40,455 nucleotides of DNA, from NCBI GenBank assembly GCA_020629375.1, contig JAHDDK010000014.1:29015-69469 (forward strand), read 5' to 3'. The first letter of the stretch is position 1; every line of letters starts with the position of its first letter. The DNA comes from Acidimicrobiales bacterium. GTDB lineage: Bacteria; Actinomycetota; Acidimicrobiia; Acidimicrobiales; SHLQ01. The position numbers were made by a program, and so were the translations under genes. The notes beneath the pieces were generated by a model. That model had not been told where the DNA came from, ran no database searches, and was given only the letters and a program-made list of their open reading frames with translations. Of this stretch, positions 1 to 9,178 are shown one piece after another.

Positions 1-927
1 GTGGCGATCGGCGTCGGCGTCGTTGCCCGTCGACACGTCGTAGCTGTCACGGGCAGCGACGAGGGATGCCATCGCGTTGGGCGACGAGCAGTCCATGCGG
101 ATCTTGCCGTCCCAATCCAGGGTCATGAAGCGCCACGTCGGGTCGACCTCGGGGTTCACAACGGTGAGGTCGATGCCGTGCGTCTCGGCGATTGCACCCC
201 AGAAGTCGACGGCCGCTCCTCCCATCGGGTCGGCGCCGATGCGCACGCCTGACGAGCGAATCAGATCGAGATCGACAACTGCTGGCAGTGCGGCGACGTA
301 CGCACCCAGGTAGTCGTGGGTGTGGGTCGTGTCTGCCGATCGAGCCGCCACTTCGGAAACCCGCTTCACGTCGGCGTTGCCGGATCGGAGCAGTTCGTTG
401 GCACGGTCCGCTATCCAGCTTGTGGCGTCGGTGTCGGCCGGTCCACCGTGTGGCGGGTTGTACTTGAAGCCCCCATCACGAGGCGGGTTGTGCGACGGCG
501 TGACGACGATGCCATCCGCGTGCCCAACGCCATCGGCTCGGTTGTGCGACAGGATCGCCAACGAGATCGCAGGTGTCGGCACAAAACGATCCGCAGCGTC
601 AACCATCACCGTCACGCCGTTCGCGGCCAGAACTTCGAGCGCCGTGGCATGTGCCGGTTCGGACAGGGCGTGAGTGTCCTTACCGATGAACAGCGGTCCC
701 TCGATCCCTTGGCCGGCTCGGTACTCACAGATGGCCTGGGTTGTCGCCGCGATGTGGGCGTCGTTGAAACTCGTGTCCAGCGCCGATCCACGGTGGCCCG
801 ACGTGCCGAAGCTCACCTGCTGGCCCGGATCATCGGGGTCGGGTGTCAGGTCGTGATAAGCCGCCAGCAAGGCGGAAACGTCGACGAGATCGTCGGGAAG
901 AGCGGGTTGTCCGGCGCGCTCGTGCAT
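1..927 (-). CDS. pgm: Alpha-D-phosphohexomutase (phosphoglucomutase), N-terminal part
   Basis: Interconverts glucose-1-phosphate and glucose-6-phosphate in the cytoplasm. The first 309 residues are present; the C-terminus lies beyond the left edge (full-length family members have about 545). Visible motifs are FGTSGHRGS near residues 40-48, typical of the alpha-glucose-specific Pgm branch, GKDTHALSEPA, the active-site serine loop TPSHNPPRDGG, and the metal loop GNDADADRH at the very edge. The ATG at 925-927 is preceded by TGAGGACC, a reasonable ribosome site. It lies 43 bases downstream of otsA on the same strand, so the two probably form an operon linking glucose-phosphate supply to trehalose synthesis. 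The family call is firm; a related hexose substrate is possible. Confidence 0.93.
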   Translation of the reverse strand, partial: MHERAGQPALPDDLVDVSALLAAYHDLTPDPDDPGQQVSFGTSGHRGSALDTSFNDAHIAATTQAICEYRAGQGIEGPLFIGKDTHALSEPAHATALEVLAANGVTVMVDAADRFVPTPAISLAILSHNRADGVGHADGIVVTPSHNPPRDGGFKYNPPHGGPADTDATSWIADRANELLRSGNADVKRVSEVAARSADTTHTHDYLGAYVAALPAVVDLDLIRSSGVRIGADPMGGAAVDFWGAIAETHGIDLTVVNPEVDPTWRFMTLDWDGKIRMDCSSPNAMASLVAARDSYDVSTGNDADADRH

Positions 928-970
928 GGTGGTCCTCAGCAGTTTCGGGATTCGGGGTGGTCGAACGAGG

Positions 971-2374
971 TCAGGCGGATTCGAGAATCTCGAGGAAGCC
1001 GCGGGCCCACGCCGCCGACGAGTTCGTCTCGATCGCCGTACGCATCGCCGTCATCCTCCTCGTCTGCTCTTCCATCGGCATGAAGACCGCGTATTCGATC
1101 GCTTCTTTGAGACCATCGATGTCGTAGGGGTTGACGAGTACTGCGTCATGGAGTTCGTGAGCGGCGCCGGCGAACTCGCTCAACACCAGCACTCCGGTGT
1201 CATCGAACCGTGTCGCCACGTACTCCTTTGCCACGAGGTTCATGCCGTCACGGAACGGCGTCACCAACATGACGTCGGCGAGCCGGTAGAAGCCCATCAA
1301 CTCGTCGAACGAGTGGCTGCGATGCAGGTAGTGCACGGCCGGGCGAGCCATCGTGCCGTGCCGGCCGTTGATCTCACCAACCATCTGCTCGACCGCCCCG
1401 CGGATCTCGGCGTAGCCGTTCACGTTGCTACGACTCGGTTCGGCGATCTGGATCAACACGGTGTCATCCGCGCTCACCCGATCCTCCGACAGCAACTCGT
1501 TGTAGGCCCGCAGGCGTCGCTCGATGCCCTTTGTGTAATCGAGCCGGTCGACACCAAGCAGCACACGCCGCGGCTGGTTGAGCTGCGCACGGAGCTCGGC
1601 CTGATGATCCGCAGCGTCGGGGGTCGACGCGCCCGCCTCGAACCGGTCGAAGTCGATCCCGATCGGGAGGTTTCGGGTGCGGACGGTTCGGCCCACGAAG
1701 CTGATGTCTTCGTCGCCGACCTCCACCTCGAGATCGTCGGAGTCGATCACGCGAGGCACAACATGTCGGAAGTTGTGGGCACCGACTTCGCTCTGAAAGC
1801 CCAACAGGTCGGCGCCGAGCAATGCCCTCACGACTCGGCTGCGCCACGGCAACCGCAAGAACAGCTCGCGCGCGGGGAACGGTGTGTGGAAGAAGAAGCC
1901 GATTCGCAGATCCGGGCTCGCCTCACGCAACATGCCCGGCACCAGTTGGAGCTGATAGTCGTGCACCCACACAACGGCGTCGGGGTCGGCAACGCTGAGC
2001 ACGGCATCGGCGAAGCGGCGATTGACCTTCACGTATGTGTCCCACCAGGTCCGGTGGTACTCGGGCTGGCTGATGGCGTCGTGGTAGAGCGGCCAGAGGG
2101 TGCCGTTGGAGAAGCCCTCGTAGTAGAGCTCGACGTCGGCCCGCGACAGTTCGACCGGATGAAGGTTGATGCCGTCGTGCGTGAACGGCGCTGGAGCGTT
2201 TCCGGCTGCACCCGTCCAGCCCACCCACAACGACTCCGGCCGCTCCGACATGACCGGAGCGAGAGCCGAAACGAGACCCCCAGGGCTCGTCGCCCACTGC
2301 GGTTGCCCGTCGACGGTCACACGCCGAACCGGAAGTCGGTTCGCGACGACAATCAATTGACGAGATCCAGCCAT
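971..2374 (-). CDS. otsA: Trehalose-6-phosphate synthase (GT20)
   Basis: Transfers glucose from a nucleotide-glucose donor to glucose-6-phosphate, giving trehalose-6-phosphate. It has 467 residues, the usual size for single-domain OtsA. Motifs in order: VANRLPV (10-16), the glycine loop SPGGLVSAL (30-38), WVGW (50-53), [16 protein letters not shown] (135-150), FHTPFPARE (162-170), VDRLDYTKG (275-283), and a C-terminal [12 protein letters not shown] block that binds the donor. No phosphatase domain is fused and no otsB lies next to it; the HAD gene at 37420 is too distant to pair with confidence. It is divergent from metY with a 140-base gap that must hold both promoters. ATG start, no strong ribosome site. 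Confidence 0.95.
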   Translation of the reverse strand: MAGSRQLIVVANRLPVRRVTVDGQPQWATSPGGLVSALAPVMSERPESLWVGWTGAAGNAPAPFTHDGINLHPVELSRADVELYYEGFSNGTLWPLYHDAISQPEYHRTWWDTYVKVNRRFADAVLSVADPDAVVWVHDYQLQLVPGMLREASPDLRIGFFFHTPFPARELFLRLPWRSRVVRALLGADLLGFQSEVGAHNFRHVVPRVIDSDDLEVEVGDEDISFVGRTVRTRNLPIGIDFDRFEAGASTPDAADHQAELRAQLNQPRRVLLGVDRLDYTKGIERRLRAYNELLSEDRVSADDTVLIQIAEPSRSNVNGYAEIRGAVEQMVGEINGRHGTMARPAVHYLHRSHSFDELMGFYRLADVMLVTPFRDGMNLVAKEYVATRFDDTGVLVLSEFAGAAHELHDAVLVNPYDIDGLKEAIEYAVFMPMEEQTRRMTAMRTAIETNSSAAWARGFLEILESA

Positions 2375-2514
2375 GCCCCGGAGTCTTGCACGGCTGTCCG
2401 ATTGACCGGACCAATGTTCTCGACGGATTCGCCAGAGCCCTTTGAGTCGATGCGCACCCCTCCGTACCGTCGCCTCCGACGCGACTCAACCGAAGACGAA
2501 GAAGGGCGCAGACA

Positions 2515-3831
2515 ATGAGCAACAACTGGGGCTTCGAGACCACACAGATCCATGCCGGCCAAGAACCCGACGCCGCCACCGGCAGTCGGGCGGTGCCGAT
2601 CTATCAGACGACCTCGTTCGTGTTCAACGACGCCGAGCACGCGCAGAACCTCTTCGCCCTCGCCGAGATCGGCAACATCTACACGCGCATCATGAACCCC
2701 ACGCAAGGAGTCCTCGAAGCGCGCCTCGCCGCGCTCGAAGGCGGCATCACGACTGCCGTCGGCCTTCCCGGCGCACTGGTCGTTGCCTCGGGTCAGGCGG
2801 CTGAAATGCTCGCAATCCTCAACCTCGCCGAAGCCGGCGATCACATCGTTGTATCGAGCTCGCTGTACGGCGGCACCTACAACCTCTTCCACCACACGCT
2901 GCCGAAGATGGGCATCACCGCCACATTCGTCGACGACCCCGACGACCTCGGCGCATGGGCCGACGCCGTGCAGGACAACACGAAAGCCTTCTACGGCGAG
3001 ACCATCGGCAACCCCCGAGCCAACGTCCTCGACATCGCGGGCATCTCTGCGGTCGCCCACGACAACAACGTCCCGCTCATCGTCGACAACACGGTCGCCA
3101 CTCCGTGGCTCATCCGGCCGATCGAGCACGGCGCCGACATCGTCGTGCACTCGGCCACGAAGTTCATCGGCGGTCACGGCAACTCGATCGGCGGCGTCAT
3201 CATCGACGGCGGCACGTTCGACTTCGGCGCAAGCGGACGGCACCCTGCCCTCACCGAACCCGACCCGAGTTACCACGGCCTCCCCTACTGGTCCGCCCTC
3301 GGACCTGGCGCGTACATCATCAAGGCACGGGTGCAGTTGCTGCGCGACCTTGGCCCCGCGGTCGCGCCGTTCAACGCCTTTCTCTTTCTCCAAGGACTCG
3401 AGACGCTCAGCCTTCGGATGGAACGTCACTCACAGAACGCCCAAGCAGTCGCCGAGTTTCTCGACGCTCGCTCCGAGGTCAGCCACGTCGCCTTTGCCGG
3501 GCTGCCGTCCTCTCGTTGGTACGACCGCGCCAAGTCGCTGGGCGGCGGAAAGGGTCACGGGTCGATCGTGGCGTTCGACCTCGCGAGCGGCGCGGAGGCC
3601 GGTCAGGCGTTCGTGGGTGCGCTCGACCTGCACAGCCACGTCGCCAATATCGGCGACGTTCGGTCGCTCGTGATCCACCCGGCCTCCACGACCCACAGCC
3701 AGCTCACCCCAGAAGAGCAGGAGGCGTCGGGCGTCCGCCCTGGTCTGGTTCGGTTGTCCGTCGGCCTCGAGACGATCGACGACATCCTGGCCGACCTCGA
3801 GAAGGGCTTCGCCGCAGTCATAGGCAACTGA
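2515..3831 (+). CDS. metY: O-acetylhomoserine aminocarboxypropyltransferase / sulfhydrylase
   Basis: A Cys/Met-metabolism PLP enzyme of 438 residues that makes homocysteine (or methionine) from O-acetylhomoserine and sulfide (or methanethiol). The N-terminus (GFETTQIHAGQEPD, then VPIYQTTSFVF) and the length are typical of MetY rather than of the shorter MetB/MetC. The PLP lysine is K216 in SATKFIGGHGNS; the ring-stacking aspartate is D191 in IVDNTVATP; the phosphate-binding tyrosine is Y56. A few extra residues sit around positions 79-89, just before ASGQAAE, compared with usual members. The start has a ribosome site (GAAGAAGGG). Single gene, convergent with the DUF2330 gene across a hairpin. 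I see no S-box-like leader in the upstream 140 bases. Confidence 0.93.
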   Translation: MSNNWGFETTQIHAGQEPDAATGSRAVPIYQTTSFVFNDAEHAQNLFALAEIGNIYTRIMNPTQGVLEARLAALEGGITTAVGLPGALVVASGQAAEMLAILNLAEAGDHIVVSSSLYGGTYNLFHHTLPKMGITATFVDDPDDLGAWADAVQDNTKAFYGETIGNPRANVLDIAGISAVAHDNNVPLIVDNTVATPWLIRPIEHGADIVVHSATKFIGGHGNSIGGVIIDGGTFDFGASGRHPALTEPDPSYHGLPYWSALGPGAYIIKARVQLLRDLGPAVAPFNAFLFLQGLETLSLRMERHSQNAQAVAEFLDARSEVSHVAFAGLPSSRWYDRAKSLGGGKGHGSIVAFDLASGAEAGQAFVGALDLHSHVANIGDVRSLVIHPASTTHSQLTPEEQEASGVRPGLVRLSVGLETIDDILADLEKGFAAVIGN

Positions 3832-3835
3832 CCCA

Positions 3836-3861
3836 TCCGGGAAGCAACCGTGCAACCCGGA
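3836..3861. terminator. Bidirectional hairpin between convergent genes
   Basis: Arms TCCGGG (3836-3841) and CCCGGA (3856-3861) pair perfectly. Inside, after a symmetric AA/AA internal loop, GCA and TGC pair around ACCG. It fills the gap between the metY stop (3831) and the DUF2330 stop (3864). There is no T-run, so termination is inferred from position and structure. Confidence 0.5.
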
Positions 3862-3863
3862 GT

Positions 3864-5201
3864 TCAGCTGGTAGAGCGGCGTGAGAAGAGGAAGGCTGCG
3901 CCTCCGGCGAGGATGACTCCAAGCACGAACGCGGCAACGACAGAGGTCGAGGTGCCGCTGGACTCGCCAACGTCGTCCGAGGCCGCGCTGTCGATGGGCT
4001 CCTCGTCATCGTCGACGGGAGCGAGATCTCGGGGCTCGACATCGGTTTCGGGGGTGAACGCGACCACCTGAGCTGTGCCATCGAACGGATCGATCGCATC
4101 GGAGCCCCCGCCGAACAGACCGCCGAGGAAGCCGCCACCTTGCTGTTGGCGGTCGCATGAGTAGAGCCCATCGAGGCCGGTGGCGTCACGGACGTTCGAG
4201 ACGTCATCGAGGGTTTCGTCGATGTCGAAGATCGGATCGAGCGTCATCTCCTCGGGATCGATCCATGTGGCCATACGAGTGAAGTAGGGATGGACCTCGG
4301 CCTTCTCTCGTAGCCATGGATGTGCGAAGCCGACATCGGCGCTCGGACCGGCATATTCGGTGATGAATGCCTGTCCGCCGAGCGCATTCGCTCGCTGCTG
4401 AACGAGGAAGGTGTAGTCGTTGCCGCCGAAGGAGTTGAATCCGATCTCTTCGGTGGCGATCGTCATCTCGTCGTAGTTGGTCGGCACCGTCCGAGCCTCA
4501 GCGAAGAACCAGACCCAGATCGGCATGTTCGGCTGCGCAGCGACCGCTGTCAGCTTGATTGGGATCATCGGTTTGTCGCCCGGATAGGTGATCTCGATCG
4601 GTTCGATCGAGTCGGAGTTCTCACCGTCGAGGAGACGCATCGCCACGAAGGCGAACTGGTCATCGACGTAGGTGTTGATGAGCGGTTCCATGTCGGGGGT
4701 GACCCGATAGTCGTTGTCGAGCAGCCAGGTCACGAGCGCGTTGGGATCTTCTGCGCCGATGATGTCGAATCCGAACGGTCCGACCTCGCCGCTGCCGAAG
4801 ATCTCCACACCGCCGTCGTCCGCTTCGGCAGCGTCGGCCGTCGCCATGACCTCCTGATCTTCTCGGACGCAGTCGGAGGGTTCGGGAGCGATGAACTGGA
4901 CATCGGTGAGCTGATGGAGCTCGGTGAAGACGTCTTGGCCGCCGTCGGGCACGGCCAGCGCATCGGCACCGATCGCTTCCGGTATCGGGAGAATCCACGA
5001 GAAGTCGTCGGCTTCGCCGAAGTACTGAATCTCGATGAGCGACGTGATCGTCCCGTCGGCGTTGGTGGAGAACACAATCCGTTCGCCGACTTGGTCAACG
5101 GGGGAGTTCTGACAGAAGAACCCGCCACACGCCGACGCCGCGCTGGTCCAGCCAGCGACGCCAGCCGCAACGATCAGGAGAAAGAGTGTGTACCGCCTCA
5201 T
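3864..5201 (-). CDS. DUF2330 family secreted, membrane-anchored protein
   Basis: A 445-residue envelope protein of unknown biochemical role. Residues 1-27 form a signal peptide (MRRYTLFLLIVAAGVAG...), followed by the family hallmark ACGGFFC with a conserved Cys pair. The middle region has the DUF2330 block GEVGPFGFDIIGAEDP followed by LVTWLLDNDYRV. The tail is an acidic linker, then a transmembrane segment (VVAAFVLGVILAGGAAFLF) and a short basic end, so the domain should face outward, tethered at its C-terminus. The ATG at 5199-5201 is preceded by AAGGAG with 4-base spacing; a longer open frame reaches back to 5474 but only overlaps the neighbouring gene out of phase. It lies 125 bases downstream of the glycosylphosphotransferase pair, so a link with surface polysaccharide is possible but inferred. 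Confidence 0.85.
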   Translation of the reverse strand: MRRYTLFLLIVAAGVAGWTSAASACGGFFCQNSPVDQVGERIVFSTNADGTITSLIEIQYFGEADDFSWILPIPEAIGADALAVPDGGQDVFTELHQLTDVQFIAPEPSDCVREDQEVMATADAAEADDGGVEIFGSGEVGPFGFDIIGAEDPNALVTWLLDNDYRVTPDMEPLINTYVDDQFAFVAMRLLDGENSDSIEPIEITYPGDKPMIPIKLTAVAAQPNMPIWVWFFAEARTVPTNYDEMTIATEEIGFNSFGGNDYTFLVQQRANALGGQAFITEYAGPSADVGFAHPWLREKAEVHPYFTRMATWIDPEEMTLDPIFDIDETLDDVSNVRDATGLDGLYSCDRQQQGGGFLGGLFGGGSDAIDPFDGTAQVVAFTPETDVEPRDLAPVDDDEEPIDSAASDDVGESSGTSTSVVAAFVLGVILAGGAAFLFSRRSTS

Positions 5202-5326
5202 ATCGCTCCTTGTCGGCGACGCGTTCGCCGACATGAGCCGAACGACCCAGTTGCACCTGTCGTACGGAGCGAACCGCCGTCCCAGAACATTGACGACCGG
5301 GGCACCGAGAGCGCCCAGACTTCCGG

Positions 5327-6787
5327 TCAGCGGGCCCCGCGTTGGAGGAGCACTGCCGGAACAGTCTTGGCGAGGATCTCGAAGTCTTGACCGAGCGACC
5401 AATTGTCGACGTACCAGCGGTCGAGCTCGTCGAGCTGGTCGAAGTCGGCGTCGGAGCGTCCCGACACCTGCCAATGCCCGGTCATGCCCGGCGTGACCAG
5501 CTCGCGGTCACGGAAGCTCGGCGGCGCCGCCAACACCTCTTCCTCGAGCAATGGCCGAGGACCGACAAGACTCATGTCGCCGCGCACAACGTTCCAGAGC
5601 TGCGGGAACTCATCGATCGAGGTTTTGCGAAGGAACGCTCCGATCCGGGTGATCCGTGGATCCGATTCCAATTTGAACACAGGACCGTCGAGATCGTTGG
5701 TGAGGTCGATCTTCAGCTCTTCGGCGTCCATGACCATCGTGCGGAACTTGTAGATCGTGAACAGCCGGCCAGCTTTCCCGACCCGTTGTTGCGAGAAGAA
5801 GGGCGTTTCGCCGTCGGTGATACGGATCGCAAGCGCCACGGCACCAAGCACTGGCAAGAGCACGAGCAACAACACCGAGGCGACCACGAGGTCCACGGCG
5901 CGCTTCATTTGAATGCGCCAGCCGCTGCGCACGGCGGGCCGGATGGTGATCGTCGGACGACCTTCGATGTGGCCAACCCGGACCCGTCGGCGAGCCACGT
6001 CGCCAAGGTCCGTCAGCGATACATCGATGCCGCGGCGGTTGAGTTCGCGGCTGAGTGGCGCAAACTTGTCGCCGCGCAAACCGCTCATGCACATCACGAC
6101 CTGATCAATGTCGTAACGATCGGCGAGGTGCGGCAAATCATCGAGCGAGCCGAGCGCCATGTCGGCAACAATGTCCGGCACGTCATGGTCGAGGCGATCG
6201 AGCACGAAACCCACGACGTCGTGCCGGTGGGAGCGATCTGCACGAAGCGCGGTACGCATCGCCACGGCTTCGCGCGCCTCTCCCGCAACGATGACTCGAT
6301 TGGGGTGCACCCGACGCAACGCCCGAACGCCGTGGTGCAGTGCCAAGAACACAAACCACATCACGCTGACCAGGACCACCCACCGGCGTGCGCCGTCACC
6401 GATGGCGAAGACAAATCCGGCGAGCGCGAAGGCAGTCGCTGCGGCGAACACGGCTTGACCAACGAGAGCGGTCGTAGCCGGCCATCGCCGATTCTGAGCC
6501 CGGTCGTACAGACCTTCCCAGCCGAGCCACCCGACGATGGCCAGCGCGATCGGCACGCCCTGTCGCACCGAATCTGATGTCGACAGATGCTCGGCGCCCC
6601 ACTGCCACGTCGTCGCAAGCACGATGACGCCAAAGAGGCCCACGACGTCAATCAGGCCGTGCAGAAGACTGCGAGCACGCCCGAGCGACCGGCGCCGGGC
6701 GGACACCGGTGTTGACATATTGCTCGAACGAACGGTGAAGGTCTCGGTGACCCCGAGCATCGGCTCCGCGTCGTCGCGGGCGGTCAT
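5327..6787 (-). CDS. Polyprenyl-phosphate sugar-1-phosphate transferase (second of tandem pair)
   Basis: A 486-residue membrane enzyme of the exopolysaccharide polyprenyl glycosylphosphotransferase type (WbaP/CpsE-like). It should move a sugar-1-phosphate from a nucleotide sugar to a lipid carrier, the first step of building a surface glycan repeat. The N-terminal half has several membrane segments and a Rossmann-like region (RVIVAGEAREAVAMR). The C-terminal catalytic domain has a membrane entry helix (KRAVDLVVASVLLLVLLPVL), TIYKFRTMVMDAE, DPRITRIGAFLRKTSIDE, GDMSLVGPRPL and PGMTGHWQVSGRSD. The ATG overlaps the TGA of the upstream paralogue (ATGA), suggesting translational coupling. The two proteins are closely similar in the catalytic half and more divergent in the N-terminal membrane region. 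The sugar cannot be told from sequence. Confidence 0.88.
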   Translation of the reverse strand: MTARDDAEPMLGVTETFTVRSSNMSTPVSARRRSLGRARSLLHGLIDVVGLFGVIVLATTWQWGAEHLSTSDSVRQGVPIALAIVGWLGWEGLYDRAQNRRWPATTALVGQAVFAAATAFALAGFVFAIGDGARRWVVLVSVMWFVFLALHHGVRALRRVHPNRVIVAGEAREAVAMRTALRADRSHRHDVVGFVLDRLDHDVPDIVADMALGSLDDLPHLADRYDIDQVVMCMSGLRGDKFAPLSRELNRRGIDVSLTDLGDVARRRVRVGHIEGRPTITIRPAVRSGWRIQMKRAVDLVVASVLLLVLLPVLGAVALAIRITDGETPFFSQQRVGKAGRLFTIYKFRTMVMDAEELKIDLTNDLDGPVFKLESDPRITRIGAFLRKTSIDEFPQLWNVVRGDMSLVGPRPLLEEEVLAAPPSFRDRELVTPGMTGHWQVSGRSDADFDQLDELDRWYVDNWSLGQDFEILAKTVPAVLLQRGAR

Positions 6788-8166
6788 CGCGCGCCTCGTG
6801 CTAGCAGGACGGCCGGCACGGTACGGGCCAGGATCTCGAGGTCCTGGCCGAGCGACCAGTTGTCGACGTACCAACGATCGAGTTCGTCGAGCTCTTTGAA
6901 TCCCGTGTCCGAGCGGCCAGACACCTGCCAGCGGCCGGTGAGGCCAGGCTTCACCGCATGACGGTCGAGGAAGCTCACCGGTGCTGCCTCGACCTCGTGG
7001 ATCGGCAGTGGGCGCGGCCCGACAAGGCTCATGTCGCCCTTGAGGATGTTGACGAGCTGCGGGAGCTCGTCAATCGACGTCTTTCGGAGGAGGGCGCCGA
7101 TACGCGTGATCCGCGGGTCGTTCGTCATTTTGAAGACGGGTCCATCGTGGTCGTTCGTCAGGTCGAGCTGGAGCTTCTCGGCGTCGTTCACCATCGTGCG
7201 GAACTTGTAGATGGTGAAGGGTTCGCCTCCCTTTCCGACTCGCTTCTGGGTGAAGATCGGTGAGCCGCCGTCTTCGATCCGAATCGCCACCGCAGCGAGA
7301 GCCATGATCGGACCGGCGACGAGCATGACGAGGGCCGACCCGATGATGTCGAGGCTGCGCTTGGCGGCGAGGTGCCAGCCGCCGAGTGGCGGCGGCGTGA
7401 TCCGAAGCAGCGGGCGCCCGGAAACCGTTCCGAGATTGACGCGCCGCAGCGCAACGTTGGACAGGCCGGTACTCAACGCGACTTCGATCCCGCGGAAGTT
7501 CATCTGGCGGACCAGGGGTGCGAACCGATCTTCGGAGACCGAACCCATACACATGACAACCAGTTCGGTCCGAAGCTTCTCGGCAACATGCGGGAGCTGA
7601 TCGATCGATCCGAGCGCGAGTTGCGTGACGATCTCGGGCACGTCGTCATCGAGCCGGTCGACCACGAAGCCCTGTACGTCATACGCCGTGCGGCCATCGG
7701 CGCGAAGGGCGAGACGGACCGCGAGCGCCTCTCGAGTGTTCCCGGCAACGATAACGCGGACGGGCGTCGTGTTTTCGGCGGTTCGTGCTCGAAGCACGAA
7801 CCGAAGTAACGCCATCGAGATGAGCCAGCCAGCCGTGATCAGGACTTGCCAGCGACGCGCCGGCGAGTTGTCGAGCAGCCAGTTGCCAACGATCATGGCG
7901 AGCGACACGCCGACGACCGATGTGGCGAGCAGTTCGGCGTTTCCGTTCCAGCGGACCGAACGGGCGACGATGTAGCCGTTGCGCCACCAGATCACGACCG
8001 GGAGGGCGATGGCCCCGAGCAGCCCGATCCCAAGCGGATGGGGGTCGGTCAATGCGTCGACACCCCCGGTCAACAGGGTCACGACCAGAACGATCGCGAA
8101 GGACAGACACACATCACCGACCGCCAACGGCGTGCGTGTCGTCCGAGGGACGCTCACTCCTGCCAT
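6784..8166 (-). CDS. Polyprenyl-phosphate sugar-1-phosphate transferase (first of tandem pair)
   Basis: A 460-residue paralogue of the gene just downstream, with the same design: N-terminal membrane segments, a Rossmann-like middle (VRVIVAGNTREALAVR), then the catalytic domain with KRSLDIIGSALVMLVAG, TIYKFRTMVNDAE, DPRITRIGALLRKTSIDE, GDMSLVGPRPL and PGLTGRWQVSGRSD. All core motifs are intact in both copies, so neither looks degenerate. I chose the ATG at 8164-8166, which has a TACACT box 9 bases upstream; a TTG at 8256 would add 30 residues of low quality. A 241-base gap separates it from cysQ, so the pair probably has its own promoter. Initiates lipid-linked glycan assembly (family knowledge); the substrate is unknown. 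Confidence 0.88.
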   Translation of the reverse strand: MAGVSVPRTTRTPLAVGDVCLSFAIVLVVTLLTGGVDALTDPHPLGIGLLGAIALPVVIWWRNGYIVARSVRWNGNAELLATSVVGVSLAMIVGNWLLDNSPARRWQVLITAGWLISMALLRFVLRARTAENTTPVRVIVAGNTREALAVRLALRADGRTAYDVQGFVVDRLDDDVPEIVTQLALGSIDQLPHVAEKLRTELVVMCMGSVSEDRFAPLVRQMNFRGIEVALSTGLSNVALRRVNLGTVSGRPLLRITPPPLGGWHLAAKRSLDIIGSALVMLVAGPIMALAAVAIRIEDGGSPIFTQKRVGKGGEPFTIYKFRTMVNDAEKLQLDLTNDHDGPVFKMTNDPRITRIGALLRKTSIDELPQLVNILKGDMSLVGPRPLPIHEVEAAPVSFLDRHAVKPGLTGRWQVSGRSDTGFKELDELDRWYVDNWSLGQDLEILARTVPAVLLARGAR

Positions 8167-8175
8167 GACTTCCTG

Positions 8176-8181
8176 AGTGTA
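8176..8181 (-). promoter_or_regulatory. Possible -10 box (TACACT)
   Basis: On the minus strand TACACT lies 9 bases before the chosen ATG of the first glycosylphosphotransferase gene. It fits the actinobacterial TAnnnT consensus and would place transcription start at or close to the ATG. No -35 is evident. The intervening AGGAAG could also act as a weak, closely spaced ribosome site. Confidence 0.35.
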
Positions 8182-8407
8182 CGCACCGCTCTTCGTGGTC
8201 GACGAATCGTCGAATCTCGCTTGTGGTGATGAAGAAGGATGGTCGGGGGAAACCAAAGCGTCGAAGTCCTGAATCGAAATGGGTCAGCGGCCCGCACGAA
8301 CAGCGCACACGCCGTTCCCCTCGCAACGATCAGATCGTAGAGGACAACGTCGACAGAACCAGCGATCTGTGGCCGATCGTCAACCAATCGTCAGGTATGC
8401 AACACGC

Positions 8408-9175
8408 TCAGCGCATGCGCAACCCCTCCACGACACCATCTGCGAACGCCGGGTCACAGATGATCACACCGGGTACGACGGGTCGTGGCGCGTTGAATCG
8501 GAGCGGCCGAGCATCGGGTCCGACAGCGGCCAACCCAAGACCGAGGGCCACGCCAACAGGTGCGCAGAGGTCCCACTCGTACAGCGGTGCATCGTGCACG
8601 TACACGTCGGCATCTCCCGTCGCCACGAGAACAGCCTTCACACCCGCCGAACTACACATCGCGACGTCGCCACCGATTGCGTCGGCAACCACTCGCCCCT
8701 CGTCCCACGCACGACTTCGCCCGGCGACCACGAGCGGTCGAGCGCGATCGCCGGTCGCGACGGCCTCAGTGCGGGCTGACGTCGCCGACTCGACGACGTC
8801 AGGACGGGTCGACAGCGTCGTGCCAAGGGCGGGCGCGGCAACCGCCGATGCGCGAACTTCACCGTCGACGACTAGCGCGACGTGGACGGCCCACTCCGGA
8901 CTCCCCGAACCGAACGACGACGAGCCGTCCAATGGATCGACGATCCACACGCGCGACTGGCCGACACGGGATCGATCGTCGGCGCCTTCTTCGGACAAGA
9001 CGGCGTCGCCGGGACGGTGAGTGGCAAGCGCGTCAGCGAGGAACTCGTGCGCCGAACGGTCCCCGGCTGATTCGAGGCCCCATCCGAGTCTCGACGCGGA
9101 GCGTTGAAGGTCGAGGAGGAGGCGGCCGGCTTCGTCGGCGAGGCGATGGGCGAGCTCGTGGTCGGTCTCGGCCAC
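8408..9175 (-). CDS. cysQ: Inositol monophosphatase family protein, CysQ-like 3'(2'),5'-bisphosphate nucleotidase
   Basis: A Mg-dependent, Li-sensitive-fold phosphatase of 255 residues that probably removes the 3'-phosphate of PAP/PAPS, and may also act on inositol or fructose phosphates. Metal-site motifs are DAVLSEEG (first Glu), VWIVDPLDGSSSF (the DPLDG signature) and the C-terminal WDLCAPVGVALGLG block holding the last aspartate. The GTG start at 9173-9175 lies 3 bases after the lysS stop (TAG), so it is likely translated from the lysS message. The CysQ rather than SuhB assignment rests on overall look and is only moderately certain. Confidence 0.8.
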   Translation of the reverse strand: MAETDHELAHRLADEAGRLLLDLQRSASRLGWGLESAGDRSAHEFLADALATHRPGDAVLSEEGADDRSRVGQSRVWIVDPLDGSSSFGSGSPEWAVHVALVVDGEVRASAVAAPALGTTLSTRPDVVESATSARTEAVATGDRARPLVVAGRSRAWDEGRVVADAIGGDVAMCSSAGVKAVLVATGDADVYVHDAPLYEWDLCAPVGVALGLGLAAVGPDARPLRFNAPRPVVPGVIICDPAFADGVVEGLRMR

Positions 9176-9178
9176 CCG

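Noticed and set aside
2375..2514. SAM-type riboswitch before metY
   Set aside because: The 140-base divergent gap shows no recognisable S-box or SAM-II pattern by eye.
926..2518. Long open frame (530 codons) on plus, antisense to otsA
   Set aside because: otsA on the other strand has complete family motifs; the plus frame is an Arg/His/Val-rich shadow typical of GC-rich DNA.
2353..3429. 358-codon minus frame antisense to metY
   Set aside because: metY is a full, recognisable enzyme; the antisense frame has biased composition and no domain.
5202..5474. N-terminal extension of the DUF2330 frame, similar to an extension before the second glycosylphosphotransferase
   Set aside because: Both extensions share VRRQLVAR only because they are the same alternate frame of the duplicated glycosylphosphotransferase C-termini; real starts with better signals lie downstream.
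8167..8407. Gene in the 241-base gap between cysQ and the first glycosylphosphotransferase gene
   Set aside because: Only short, biased frames without start signals; a promoter region is more likely.
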